Source: Nakamurella antarctica
GTDB lineage: Bacteria > Actinomycetota > Actinomycetes > Mycobacteriales > Nakamurellaceae
DNA: 64,000 nt
Assembly: GCF_003860405.1 (NCBI RefSeq)
Contig: NZ_CP034170.1
Span: forward strand, 1,240,001-1,304,000
Direction: 5' to 3'
Made by a program: the position numbers and the translations under genes. Shown here piece after piece: positions 17,298 through 26,719 of the stretch. The notes beneath the pieces were generated by a model. That model did not search any database and was not told the DNA's origin. It was given only the letters and a program-made list of their open reading frames with translations. The stretch's first letter is position 1. Every line of letters begins with the position of its first letter.

Positions 17298-18082
17298 CGA
17301 CACCACGAGGCAGTGGGGAAGAGTCGGCCCGGCAGGACCCAGATGCCGCTCTAGTCGCTGCCGGACTAGCCGATGCCGAAATAGTGGCTGCCGAAATAGT
17401 GGATGCCGAAATAGTGGCTGCCGAACCCGCTGCCAAGCTGCCTCCATTGTGGGAGCAAATGGGCGGTCCCATGGGCATGGTCGACTCGGGATTGCCAGTC
17501 GTGGTGTTCGTGGCAGTCAACGCGCTCGCTGGTCTGAACGCCGCGATTTTCTCGGCAGTGGGCGCAGGCATCGTGATTGCCCTGTTCCGGCTAGTCCGCA
17601 AGCGTCCCGTTATCCATGCGATCACCGGATTGTTTGGCGTGGCGATAGCCGCTTTTATTGCGCACCGATCCGGCTCCGCCGGGGGATTCTTCAAATTGGG
17701 AATTTGGTCGTACCTGATCTACGGCGGCGCACTGTTGGTGTCGTTACTCGTGCGATGGCCGCTGATCGGGGTGATTTGGGAAAGCATCAACGGCCGTGGC
17801 CAAGGATGGCGATCGAATAAAAAGTTAGTCCGCCGATACGATTACGCGACGCTGGTGTGGCTGGCAATCTTTGCGCTGCGGTACTCGGTGCAGAATTTCC
17901 TGCTCAACCGCGACGAAATTGGCTGGCTGGCCGCTGCCCGCCTGTTGATGGGCTACCCCCTCTATCTCTTGGGAATAGCAGCCACCGTGTGGATAGTGGC
18001 GCGGGGGACCGGTTGGAAGTTTCCGACGCTCGCCGTCATACTCGGCAAGAAGAAATCCACAGCTTCCGAACCGGCCCCCTAG
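17294..18082 (+). CDS. DUF3159 family integral membrane protein
   Basis: 262 residues; ATG at 17294 overlaps the upstream stop by four bases. The N-terminal ~50 residues are acidic and include three near-identical five-residue units (AEIVA/AEIVD). After LPPLWEQMGGPMGMVDSGLPVVVFV come about six membrane spans, with the polar signature RLVRKRPVIHAITGLFGV, WPLIGVIWE and RYDYATLVWLAIFALRYSVQ between them. It is the homologue of Rv2693c. The role is unknown; pairing with the OB-fold gene is conserved. Confidence 0.88.
   Translation: MTTPRGSGEESARQDPDAALVAAGLADAEIVAAEIVDAEIVAAEPAAKLPPLWEQMGGPMGMVDSGLPVVVFVAVNALAGLNAAIFSAVGAGIVIALFRLVRKRPVIHAITGLFGVAIAAFIAHRSGSAGGFFKLGIWSYLIYGGALLVSLLVRWPLIGVIWESINGRGQGWRSNKKLVRRYDYATLVWLAIFALRYSVQNFLLNRDEIGWLAAARLLMGYPLYLLGIAATVWIVARGTGWKFPTLAVILGKKKSTASEPAP
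17375..17419. repeat. Three 15-bp tandem units in the DUF3159 gene
   Basis: GCCGAAATAGTGGCT at 17375-17389, 17390-17404 (one change) and 17405-17419. In frame; extends the acidic N-terminal tail only. Confidence 0.85.
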
Positions 18083-18100
18083 CTATGAGCGGCCCAGCCG

Positions 18101-18754
18101 TTAGCGCAGGGCCTCTCGCAGCAGGTCTTCCACCTCGGTGGAAGCGACAAACAGTAACTCGTCGCCCGGCTCCAACGGGATGTCCGGCGCGGGCACAATG
18201 ACGCTGCCACCGCGCAAAATAGTGACCAACGCACAGTCGCGCGGCAACCGCAGGTCTCGCACTGGTACGCCGGCCAGCGGCGTGGTTTTCGGCAGGGTGA
18301 CTTCGACCAAGTTGGCCTGACCCTGGCGCAGTGTGAATAGCCGCACGAGATCGCCCACGCTGACGGCCTCCTCGACGAGGGCCGCCATGATGCGCGGTGT
18401 GGAGACCGAGACGTCTACGCCCCAAGCGTCGGTGAACAACCATTCGTTGCGGGGGTCGTTGACTCGCCCGACCACGCGGTCGACGGCAAATTCAGTCTTG
18501 GCCAGCAGCGCCACGACGAGGTTGACCTTATCGTCGCCGGTGCAGGCGATCATCACGTCGCAGGTGTGCACACCCGCTTCCTCCAGTGACGAGACCTCGC
18601 AGGCGTCGGCAAGCACCCACTCCGCGTTCTCGATCAGGTGGGTGCGAATAGCGATGGGGTCGCGGTCGATGAGCATGACCTGGTGACCGTTCTCGATCAG
18701 CTCACCGGCAATGGAACGTCCGACGGAGCCGGCTCCGGCAATAGCGATGCGCAT
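18101..18754 (-). CDS. ceoC: Trk potassium-uptake regulatory subunit TrkA (CeoC-type)
   Basis: 217 residues: an RCK/TrkA-N Rossmann domain starting MRIAIAGAGSVGRSIAGEL (GxGxxG dinucleotide motif, with the acidic strand end IDRD), then a TrkA-C domain from about residue 140 (VRDLRLPRDCALVTILRGG). It gates K+ channels in response to NAD(H) or nucleotides. It overlaps the upstream ceoB stop by one base (TAATG), so the two are made together. The pair matches Rv2691/Rv2692. No Trk/Ktr membrane subunit is adjacent. Confidence 0.9.
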   Translation of the reverse strand: MRIAIAGAGSVGRSIAGELIENGHQVMLIDRDPIAIRTHLIENAEWVLADACEVSSLEEAGVHTCDVMIACTGDDKVNLVVALLAKTEFAVDRVVGRVNDPRNEWLFTDAWGVDVSVSTPRIMAALVEEAVSVGDLVRLFTLRQGQANLVEVTLPKTTPLAGVPVRDLRLPRDCALVTILRGGSVIVPAPDIPLEPGDELLFVASTEVEDLLREALR

Positions 18755-19419
18755 TACAGGCTCTCTTCCGGTACTTCGAGGGCTGACGCGGCGAAGCGGG
18801 TGACGTCATCGGCCAGCACGATGGCGTAGACGAGATCGCCCTGCTGCACCACTGTTTCCGAGGTCGGCAGGATTCCCGCGCCGAACCGGACGATAAACGC
18901 GGTGCGCATTTCCAGGTCCGCTTCCAGCTCTGTCAACGGCTTTCCGAGCCAGTGCGGGTGGTAGGGCACCTGCACCACGGTGACGGTGCCAGAAGGATCG
19001 CGCCACTCACTGATCAGGCCGTCGGGGATGATGGCGCGCAGCAGCCGGTCGGTGGTCCATGGGACGGTGGCGACCGTCGGAATGCCGAGGCGTTCGTACA
19101 CCTGGGCACGTTTGGGATCGTAAATTCTCGCAACCACGGTGGTGACGCCGAATTGTTCGCGGGCCACGCGTGCGGCGATGATATTCGAGTTGTCGCCGGA
19201 GGACACCGCGGCAAACGCGTGCGCCTCTGGGACGCGCGCTTCGATCATCGTGTTTCGGTCGAAACCGACGCCGACCACCTGCTGGCCCTTGAAGTCGGGT
19301 CCCAACCGGCGGAACGACGAGACCTCGCGGTCGATCACGGCGACAGAGTGTCCCCGCTGGTCAAGTAGTCGGGCGAGGGAGGAACCGACACGGCCACACC
19401 CCATGATGACGATATGCAC
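18754..19419 (-). CDS. ceoB: Trk potassium-uptake regulatory subunit TrkA (CeoB-type)
   Basis: 221 residues with GTG at 19419. Rossmann motif GCGRVGSSLARLLDQRGHSV, acidic strand end IDRE, then a TrkA-C domain (GKPLTELEADLEMRTAFIVRFG). It is a paralogue of the next gene, about equal in size, so the proteins probably form a hetero-octameric or mixed ring that controls K+ uptake. Divergent from the APC permease gene, separated by 178 bases, as Rv2691 is from Rv2690c. Confidence 0.9.
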   Translation of the reverse strand: MHIVIMGCGRVGSSLARLLDQRGHSVAVIDREVSSFRRLGPDFKGQQVVGVGFDRNTMIEARVPEAHAFAAVSSGDNSNIIAARVAREQFGVTTVVARIYDPKRAQVYERLGIPTVATVPWTTDRLLRAIIPDGLISEWRDPSGTVTVVQVPYHPHWLGKPLTELEADLEMRTAFIVRFGAGILPTSETVVQQGDLVYAIVLADDVTRFAASALEVPEESL

Positions 19420-19597
19420 TCTTCAGCACTCCTTTTGCGGCAAAAACCAGGTGGCTTTCGCAGGTCGGCGCTTAGCGACCCTACAACCAACTTCTCTCGC
19501 CGTCAGCTGATGGGTTCACTGCCATACCTTCATTGTGGTCAGTTCGTAATACCGAGAATGCACGCAATGCCGCGCGAGGGAACTATGCTCCTGCCCT

Positions 19598-21610
19598 GTG
19601 TCTAAGGCAACCAGGGCGTTCAAGCGCATCCTCGTAGGTCGCGCATTTCGAAGCGACAAGCTCTCGCACACATTGCTACCCAAACGGATAGCGCTTCCGG
19701 TCTTCGCCTCCGACGCGTTGTCGAGCGTGGCGTACGCGCCGCAGGAGATCTTCACGGTGCTGTCGGTCGCGGGGTTGGCCGCCTACTCCTATGCGCCCTG
19801 GATCGCCGCGCTGGTGGCGTTTGTGATGATCGTCGTGGTGCTTTCCTACCGACAGAACGTGCATGCCTACCCCAGCGGCGGGGGTGACTACGAGGTTGCG
19901 ACCAAAAACTTGGGCCAGCGGTTCGGCCTGCTGGTCGGGAGCGCGCTCATGGTCGACTACATCCTCACCGTGGCCGTGTCGACGGCGGCGGGCGTTGCCA
20001 ATATCGGGTCAGCCATCAGAGTGGTCGGCGACAATCCGGTGGCTTTCAGCGTGGGCATCATTGTGTTGGTAACAGCGGCGAACCTGCGGGGCCTCAAGGA
20101 GGCTGGCGCGGCGTTCGCCATTCCGGTGTACGCATTTATCCTCTCCGTCTTCGCCATGCTGATCACCGGTCTTATTCGCTACGCCAGCAATTCCGAGATG
20201 CGCGCTGAGAGCGCGGGTTTCGAGATCGTAGCCACCCACAGCCTGTCGGGGGTGGCGCTCGTGTTCCTTCTCCTGCGGGCTTTCTCGTCGGGGTCGGCGG
20301 CGTTGACGGGGGTAGAGGCAATCTCCAACGGAGTCCCCGCCTTTAAGAAGCCGAAGTCGAAGAACGCCGCAACGACGCTGGCAATGATGGGGGTGATGTC
20401 GGTAACCATGCTGTTGGGCATTGTGGCCCTCGCGCGCATCACCCAGGTGCACATCGCCGAGCCTGGATTGACCCTGGTGGGAATGCCGGAGGATTTTCAC
20501 GAGAAGACGCTGATCGCACAGATCGCGCAGGCAGTGTTCTCGGGCTTCCCGATCGGCTTCTACATCGTCTCGTTCACCACCGGCTTGATCCTCGTGCTTG
20601 CTTGCAACACCGCCTTTTCTGGCTTTCCCGTGCTGGGCTCAATTTTGGCCCAGGACCGCTTCCTGCCCCGCCAGCTGCACACCCGCGGCGATCGGTTGGC
20701 TTTCTCGAACGGCATCGTCGGATTGGCCCTGGTCGCCGTCGTGTTGATAATCGCGTTCAAGGCTGATGTCACCTCGCTGATCCAGCTCTACATCGTCGGA
20801 GTGTTTGTTTCCTTCACCACGTCCCAAGCGGGGATGATCCGGCACTGGAAGCGCTTGTTGGCGACGGAGAAGGACCCTGCGAGGCGTCGGATCCTGCGGC
20901 GGAGCCAGATCATCAGCTTCACCGGTTTCGTCATGACCGGCACGGTGCTCGTCATCGTGTTGATCACCAAGTTCCTCTCCGGTGCGTGGATCACGCTGCT
21001 GGCGATGGCGGTGATCTACTCGGGAATGGTCGGTATTCGCAAGCACTACGACCGGGTGGCAAGCGAGGTTGCTGCCGACGAGGACGACCTGATCCTGCCG
21101 AGCCGCATCCATGCGATTGTGTTGGTATCCAAGCTGCACCTACCGACCATGCGGGCGCTGGGCTACGCCCGAGCTACCAGGCCGGACACTCTGGAAGCCG
21201 TCACCGTCAATGTCGATCCGGTCGAGACCGCAAATCTGGCGCGGGAGTGGGAGGACCGGGGCCTCCCGGTTCCCTTGAAGGTGATTGATTCGCCGTTCCG
21301 GGAGATCACGAAGCCAATCCTGGATTACGTTCGCCGTGTCCGAAAAGATTCGCCACGCGATGTGGTTGCCGTCTTCGTTCCGGAGTACGTGGTGGGACAT
21401 TGGTGGGAGCAAATTTTGCATAACCAATCCGCGCTGCGCCTCAAGGGCCGGTTGCTGTTCACCCCCGGCGTGATGGTGACATCCGTGCCGTGGCAGACGG
21501 CCAGTTCTGAAGCGGCCAAGGCTCGGATGAAGGAACGTTCGGACAGGGAAGTAAGCGCCGCAGGTCGGCGCAGCGCGGCTACCCGCTTCGAAGAAAACGA
21601 AGACGACTAA
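19598..21610 (+). CDS. APC-family amino-acid/potassium permease
   Basis: 670 residues from the GTG at 19598. Twelve hydrophobic segments fill residues ~30-490, beginning with the APC signature SDALSSVAYAPQEIF and containing SFTTGLILVLACNTAFSGFP. The C-terminal ~170 residues are soluble (from about 'LPSRIHAIVLVSKLHLPTMRAL') and resemble a universal-stress-like domain seen in KimA-type K+ transporters. KimA-type function (K+/H+ symport) would fit the neighbouring TrkA genes; amino-acid transport is the older annotation of the family (Rv2690c). Specificity is unresolved. Confidence 0.88.
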   Translation: MSKATRAFKRILVGRAFRSDKLSHTLLPKRIALPVFASDALSSVAYAPQEIFTVLSVAGLAAYSYAPWIAALVAFVMIVVVLSYRQNVHAYPSGGGDYEVATKNLGQRFGLLVGSALMVDYILTVAVSTAAGVANIGSAIRVVGDNPVAFSVGIIVLVTAANLRGLKEAGAAFAIPVYAFILSVFAMLITGLIRYASNSEMRAESAGFEIVATHSLSGVALVFLLLRAFSSGSAALTGVEAISNGVPAFKKPKSKNAATTLAMMGVMSVTMLLGIVALARITQVHIAEPGLTLVGMPEDFHEKTLIAQIAQAVFSGFPIGFYIVSFTTGLILVLACNTAFSGFPVLGSILAQDRFLPRQLHTRGDRLAFSNGIVGLALVAVVLIIAFKADVTSLIQLYIVGVFVSFTTSQAGMIRHWKRLLATEKDPARRRILRRSQIISFTGFVMTGTVLVIVLITKFLSGAWITLLAMAVIYSGMVGIRKHYDRVASEVAADEDDLILPSRIHAIVLVSKLHLPTMRALGYARATRPDTLEAVTVNVDPVETANLAREWEDRGLPVPLKVIDSPFREITKPILDYVRRVRKDSPRDVVAVFVPEYVVGHWWEQILHNQSALRLKGRLLFTPGVMVTSVPWQTASSEAAKARMKERSDREVSAAGRRSAATRFEENEDD

Positions 21611-21646
21611 CTCACTTATTTCTGTTTTGAGGGGAATCACATCAGC

Positions 21647-23019
21647 GTGGCAGTTAACCGAGCTTTACCCGCCCGCGGCGCATTCGAGGGTTTGCAGGTC
21701 GACGACGTCGTCGAGGTCACGGTGGGCCTGGTGGCGCACGGTGGCCACTGCGTTGCCAGGTATGACGGCCGGGTGGTCTTCGTCCGGCATGCCCTGCCCG
21801 GTGAGCAAGTACTGGTGCGGATTACCGAGACGAAGCGAGATTCCTTTTGCCGCGGGGATGCGGTGGAGGTGCTTCAGGCGTCCCCAGGGCGCCGTGAGGC
21901 CCCGTGTGCGCACTTTCGGCCTGCGGTGTGCGGCGGCTGCGATTTTCAGCACGCTGAGCCAGAGCTGCAGCGGGAGCTGAAGGCTTCGGTGATTTGTGAG
22001 CAACTGGAGCGTCTGGGCGGCGTCGAGATGGCGGTGACGGTCGAAGAGTTGCCGGGTGGAGAGTTCGACTGGCGCACGCGGGTGCGGTGGGCGACCGACC
22101 GGGACGGGAATGTAGGCCCGCGCGTCGCCCGATCCCACGACGTGGTTGCCCTGTCGCCGGCGGCGCCGTGCCTGATCGCTGCCCCGGGTTTGACGGAGCT
22201 GGCTCTGAGCCCGGCGGTGTCCGAACTCGCCCGAAGGGCCCAGCAGCAGGTGTCCCCGGGCACGGTGCCCGGCAAGGGCCATCGTGGCGGCCGAGGCCGC
22301 AGCCATGGGCAAAAACTCTCTGACCGGCCGGTCACCGGCGGCGGCCGACGCGACGCCGAAGCCGAGATTGTGTTGACCGCCGCCGGGGATGGCAGCGTGC
22401 TGGCAGCCGCCGCGGGAATGGGGTTGGCGTCGCCATCGTCACACCCCGCGTATCCCGACACGGTGACAGAAACCGTGCACGGCCGCGCATTTGACGTTGC
22501 GGTAGATGGCTTTTGGCAGGTGCACCCAGCTGCGGCAAGCACCCTGGTCGACGCGGTGATGGGCTTCGTTCCGGACGTCCAGGGCGGGATTGCCTGGGAT
22601 CTGTACGGCGGTGTGGGGCTGTTTGCAGCCTTCCTCGCGGATGCGGTCGGTCCGTCTGGGCAGGTGGTGAGCGTCGAATTCGACGAGCGCGCCAGCGAAC
22701 TTGCGGCAGCGAACCTGCGCGATGTGCCGCAGGTGCAGGTGGTGTGCGGCAAGGTCGAGGATGTCATCACCAGGCTGGACCGCAAGGCCGACGTGATCGT
22801 GCTGGACCCCCGCGCTCCGGCGCGGGCCGGATCATCTGCGCCGCTATTGCCGACCGCGACCCCGCCGTCATTGTCTATGTCGCCTGCGACCCCGCGGCGC
22901 TGGGCCGCGACACCCGAACGCTGGACGAACTGGGCTACCTCCTCGAGGAGGTGCGTGCGTTCGACGCCTTCCCGCAGACGGCGCACGTGGAGTGCGTCGC
23001 GAAGTTTGTTAGGGCCTGA
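21647..23019 (+). pseudogene. TRAM-domain class I RNA (uracil-5-) methyltransferase, one-base frameshift (probably sequencing error)
   Basis: GTG at 21647 follows GAGGGG. Residues ~18-75 are a TRAM RNA-binding domain (VEVTVGLVAHGGHCVARYDG). A cysteine set (CAHFRPAVCGGCDF) matches the Fe-S motif of RumA/RlmD-like enzymes. The SAM domain has WDLYGGVGLFAAFLADAVG and, near the end, IVLDPP. At a C-run of five (22807-22811) the frame is lost; adding one C restores DPPRSGAGR and VYVACDPAALGRD, the conserved catalytic Cys segment, ending at 23019. Product: m5U in rRNA or tRNA (Rv2689c homologue). The rest of the gene is intact. Confidence 0.88.
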
Positions 23020-23048
23020 GTAACCCTCCCTGGTGGCGCGCAGCCCGG

Positions 23049-23831
23049 TCAGGTGGCGACGGCGTAGGTGGTGACGGCGCCTTTTTGCCATGCGATCAGC
23101 GCAGCAGGGTCATTGGTGATGATCCCGTCGACCCCGATCGCGGTCAGTGCCTCCCACCCGTCAGGTTCGTCGCAGGTATAGACCAGCACCGAAATTCCCT
23201 CAGCATGCAACTGCGCAACTATCTGCGGCGCTGCCAGCAGGGCCTGGTAGTCGGGGTTGTAGGAAATAGCGCCATATCGGAAGCACGCGGCCACCGGGTC
23301 TTCGTGGATGTGCTCGACCAGAAGCCCGACCGCTGAGTCGCCGACGAGAGGCCGGAGGTCGAGCAGCGCTTGGGTTTCGAAGCTTTGGAGAAAGACCCGG
23401 TCAGCCGCACCGGCGCTGTCGATTACCGCAAGTTCGGCGGCGAGCTGGGCGGGGGTGTGCGGGCCCTTGATCTCCAGCAGCACTTGCCCGCCAGTGGGCA
23501 TCTTCGTCAGCAGGTGCTCCAGGGTCGGCACCGGGCAACCGGCGAAGCTTTCGTGAAACCAACTGCCTGCGTCCAACTGGGCAAGCTCGGCGGCGGTGAA
23601 GGATCCGATGGGTCCCGGCGCTCCCGCTGTGCGGTCGGCGGTGTCGTCATGGATGAGGACCGGGACGCCGTCGATGCTGACTTGGACGTCGGTCTCTATC
23701 CACTGCGCCCCTGCCGCCCACGCAGCCGCAAAGGCGGGCGAGGTGTTTTCGGGGGCGTGGGCGCTGGCCCCGCGGTGCGCGATGACGAGGGGGAGTGCGC
23801 CGAAGCGCAACAGGGGGGAGGGGGAGGTCAC
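23049..23831 (-). CDS. Glycerophosphodiester phosphodiesterase
   Basis: About 260 residues from the GTG at 23831 (a further GTG at 23879 is possible). The GDPD signature is clear: VIAHRGASAHAPENTSPAF (catalytic His-Arg and Glu), then WIETDVQVSIDGVPVLIHDD (metal Glu/Asp and second His), LLEIKGP and GIITNDP near the end. It splits glycerophosphodiesters into glycerol-3-phosphate and alcohol. There is no signal peptide, so it probably acts in the cytoplasm. It is convergent with the methyltransferase gene and divergent from dxs. Confidence 0.9.
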   Translation of the reverse strand: MTSPSPLLRFGALPLVIAHRGASAHAPENTSPAFAAAWAAGAQWIETDVQVSIDGVPVLIHDDTADRTAGAPGPIGSFTAAELAQLDAGSWFHESFAGCPVPTLEHLLTKMPTGGQVLLEIKGPHTPAQLAAELAVIDSAGAADRVFLQSFETQALLDLRPLVGDSAVGLLVEHIHEDPVAACFRYGAISYNPDYQALLAAPQIVAQLHAEGISVLVYTCDEPDGWEALTAIGVDGIITNDPAALIAWQKGAVTTYAVAT

Positions 23832-24067
23832 GAGGAAGAAGATAACCTGCCCCCGTTTCACCGCCCGAGGCCGAGGCACCGAGGTGGCTCGCAGCTGGTG
23901 CGACAGGCGGCACCCGTTGTGTCATTCTGTGGCCTTGCGGTGGCCGCAGAAGGTACCGTCGAAGGTGAGAGACCGGGGTTTCCGCGCCTGGAATACTTGC
24001 CTGACTGTCGTGACTACCGGTCATGGCTGGCTTGATCACTACGTCCGCGGTGTTGCAGGAGGAATTC

Positions 24068-26044
24068 GTGTCTGAGCCGCTGTCCGGGATCTCGCCGGCC
24101 TATCTGCGAAGCCTCGACGCTGATCAGCTATCCGAGTTGAGCGCCCAGATCCGGACCTTCCTGGTGGACAAGGTTTCTCGCCGCGGCGGCCACTTGGGGC
24201 CGAATCTGGGCGTGGTGGAGCTGACGATCGCGCTGCACCGGGTGTTCGATTCGCCGAACGACCCCATCATCTTCGATACCGGCCACCAGGCGTACGTGCA
24301 CAAGATCGTGACCGGCCGCGCAGATCGGTTTGACGATTTACGCACCAAAGATGGACTGTCCGGCTATCCGGCGCGGCTCGAATCCGTTCACGACTGGGTC
24401 GAGAACTCCCACGCATCAACATCTTTGGCATATGCAGATGGGCTCGCGAAGGCCTTCCAGGTGCTCGGCGAATCACCGCGAACCCCGGTTGCAGTGATCG
24501 GCGACGGCGCTTTGACGGGCGGCATGGCATGGGAGGCGCTCAACAATATCGCCGCAGCAAAAGATCGCCCGCTGGTCGTGGTGTTGAACGACAACGGTCG
24601 CTCATACGCCCCCACCGCTGGCGGCATGGCGGAAAAGCTCGCGAGCTTTCGAACCCGCCCGGGCTATGAGCGAACATTGGATCAAGTCAAGCGGACGCTC
24701 CCGCGGGCGCCGGTGGTCGGCCGCCCGCTCTATGCAATGCTGCACGCGTTTAAACGCGCGGCCAAAGATTGGGCGCTGCCCCAGAGCATGTTCGAGGATT
24801 TGGGCCTGAAGTACATCGGACCGGTCGACGGGCATGACGTTGCCGCGTTGGAACTGGCGCTGACGAAAGCTCGCAATTACGGTGGGCCCATTTTGGTGCA
24901 TTGCCTCACACACAAGGGTATGGGCTATTCGCCCGCAGAAAACGACGACGCCGAGCAGATGCACTCACCGCCCGCATTCGACCCATTGACAGGTCGCCCC
25001 ATCGCTTCCGCGGTCACCACTTGGACGTCCGTGTTCAGCCGCGAAATGGTGCGGGCTGGTGCCGAGAACCCGAAGGTGGTGGCCATCACGGCCGCGATGT
25101 CAGGGCCGACCGGGCTAGACGCTTTCGGGCGCGCTTTTCCGGGCCGTCTGTACGACGTCGGGATCGCCGAACAACACGCCCTGACCTCCGCTGCGGGAAT
25201 GGCGATGGGTGGTCTACACCCGGTAATCGCGCTGTACGCAACGTTCCTCAACCGCGCCTTCGATCAATTGCTGATGGATGTGGCGCTGCACAAGCTGGGT
25301 GTGACGATTGTGCTGGACCGCGCGGGTATCACCGGCGAGGACGGCCCGAGTCACCATGGCATGTGGGACATGTCGCTGGCGGCACTGGTTCCCGGGCTTC
25401 GACTGGCGGCGCCGCGCGATGCGGTGACGCTGGCCGACCTGCTCGCGGAGGCGCTGCTGATCGACGATGGCCCGACAGTGATTCGCTACCCGAAAGGGGC
25501 TGTGCCGCAGTCGATTCCGGCCCTTCGTCAGGTGAGCGGCCTGGACCTGCTCGCCGAGCCCGGCGCGGGGCATACCACTGATGTGCTGATCGTGGCGGTC
25601 GGCGCCTTTGCCGGGATGGCGGTGGAGGTTGCCTCGCGCTTGGCAGACCAGGGCATCGGCGTCACGGTGGTGGACCCGCGGTGGGCGCTGCCCGTACCAG
25701 CGGGCCTCAACGAGCTCGCCCGTCAGCACGGTCTGGTGGTGACACTGGAGGACGGTGGCCGTCAGGGCGGCGTCGGAGCTGCGGTGGCCGATGCGCTTGC
25801 TGGTGGCAACGTGCCGGTGAGTGTGATGGCCATCGGTCAGGAGTTCCAAGAAGCTGCGGCTCGCGGTTATCTGCTGGGCGAGCTGGGTTTGACAGCTCAG
25901 GCGGTCTCGCGCACCATCACCGAACAGGTCGTTGCTACGGCAGCAGACACAGCCAGGCACAGCGGCGGCTCCGATTCTGAAGGCGCCGGTGGATATGGCG
26001 AAGCTGCTGATTCCGGCGACTCAGGGATGACAAGGGAGAACTGA
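24068..26044 (+). CDS. dxs: 1-deoxy-D-xylulose-5-phosphate synthase
   Basis: First enzyme of the MEP isoprenoid pathway: condenses pyruvate and glyceraldehyde-3-phosphate with thiamine diphosphate. The GTG at 24068 follows AGGAGGAATTC, an almost ideal site, giving 658 residues. Motifs: [21 protein letters not shown], the TPP/Mg motif [16 protein letters not shown], the transketolase pyrimidine domain ([21 protein letters not shown]) and [12 protein letters not shown]. The C-terminal ~35 residues are a Gly/Ser/Asp-rich extension. The stop overlaps the start of a response-regulator gene by one base, an unusual coupling. Confidence 0.96.
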   Translation: MSEPLSGISPAYLRSLDADQLSELSAQIRTFLVDKVSRRGGHLGPNLGVVELTIALHRVFDSPNDPIIFDTGHQAYVHKIVTGRADRFDDLRTKDGLSGYPARLESVHDWVENSHASTSLAYADGLAKAFQVLGESPRTPVAVIGDGALTGGMAWEALNNIAAAKDRPLVVVLNDNGRSYAPTAGGMAEKLASFRTRPGYERTLDQVKRTLPRAPVVGRPLYAMLHAFKRAAKDWALPQSMFEDLGLKYIGPVDGHDVAALELALTKARNYGGPILVHCLTHKGMGYSPAENDDAEQMHSPPAFDPLTGRPIASAVTTWTSVFSREMVRAGAENPKVVAITAAMSGPTGLDAFGRAFPGRLYDVGIAEQHALTSAAGMAMGGLHPVIALYATFLNRAFDQLLMDVALHKLGVTIVLDRAGITGEDGPSHHGMWDMSLAALVPGLRLAAPRDAVTLADLLAEALLIDDGPTVIRYPKGAVPQSIPALRQVSGLDLLAEPGAGHTTDVLIVAVGAFAGMAVEVASRLADQGIGVTVVDPRWALPVPAGLNELARQHGLVVTLEDGGRQGGVGAAVADALAGGNVPVSVMAIGQEFQEAAARGYLLGELGLTAQAVSRTITEQVVATAADTARHSGGSDSEGAGGYGEAADSGDSGMTREN

Positions 26045-26718
26045 TGCGCGTTTTGGTGATCGAGGACGAGCAGCGCCTCGCGGACGCGATTGGCCGCGGC
26101 CTTCGGGCCGTGGGCATGGCGGTCGACGTGTCGTATGACGGCGTGGACGGGCACGAAAAAGCGACCATGACTCGCTACGACGTCCTCGTGCTGGATCGCG
26201 ATCTGCCGGGCATGCACGGCGACGACATCTTGGCCGATCTTGTCGCCTCGCAGGCACTGACGCGGGTGTTGATGTTGACGGCCGCAGCAGATGTCACCTC
26301 CAAGGTCGAGGGACTTTCGCTGGGCGCCGACGACTACCTCACGAAGCCGTTCGCCTTTGACGAGCTGGTGGCGCGGGTCCGCGCACTGGGTCGACGGGCC
26401 ACCCCGGCGGCGCCGCCTATTCTGCGGGCGGGAAATATAGAACTTGACCCGGCTAAGCGCACTGTCACTCGGGATGGTCACTTTGTGGAGCTCACGCGCA
26501 AGGAGTTCGGCATCCTCGAGGTGTTGCTCGCCGCCGATGGTGTGGTGATCTCAAGCGAGGAGCTGCTGGAGCGGGTGTGGGACGAGAATGCGGATCCGTT
26601 CACCACCACAGTCCGCGTGACCATGATGACGTTGCGCCGCAAACTGGGCGAGCCAGCAGTGATCGACACGGTTGTCGGCGCCGGCTACCGGGTGGCCAGC
26701 AGCCCCGCGGCGACGTGA
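26044..26718 (+). CDS. OmpR-family response regulator
   Basis: 224 residues; ATG shares its A with the dxs TGA. Receiver domain with acidic pair in VIEDEQ, phospho-acceptor Asp51 (VLVLDRDLPGMHGDD), and the conserved Lys in DYLTKPFAFDEL. A winged-helix DNA-binding domain follows from ~residue 125 (VTRDGHFVELTRKEFGILEVL, TTVRVTMMTLRRKLG). It is a transcription factor controlled by the kinase encoded one base downstream. Target genes are unknown. Confidence 0.95.
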   Translation: MRVLVIEDEQRLADAIGRGLRAVGMAVDVSYDGVDGHEKATMTRYDVLVLDRDLPGMHGDDILADLVASQALTRVLMLTAAADVTSKVEGLSLGADDYLTKPFAFDELVARVRALGRRATPAAPPILRAGNIELDPAKRTVTRDGHFVELTRKEFGILEVLLAADGVVISSEELLERVWDENADPFTTTVRVTMMTLRRKLGEPAVIDTVVGAGYRVASSPAAT

Positions 26719-26719
26719 A

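Noticed and set aside
19420-19597. Possible c-di-AMP (ydaO) riboswitch between the K+ genes
   Set aside because: The gap is 178 bases and shows none of the conserved ydaO stems.
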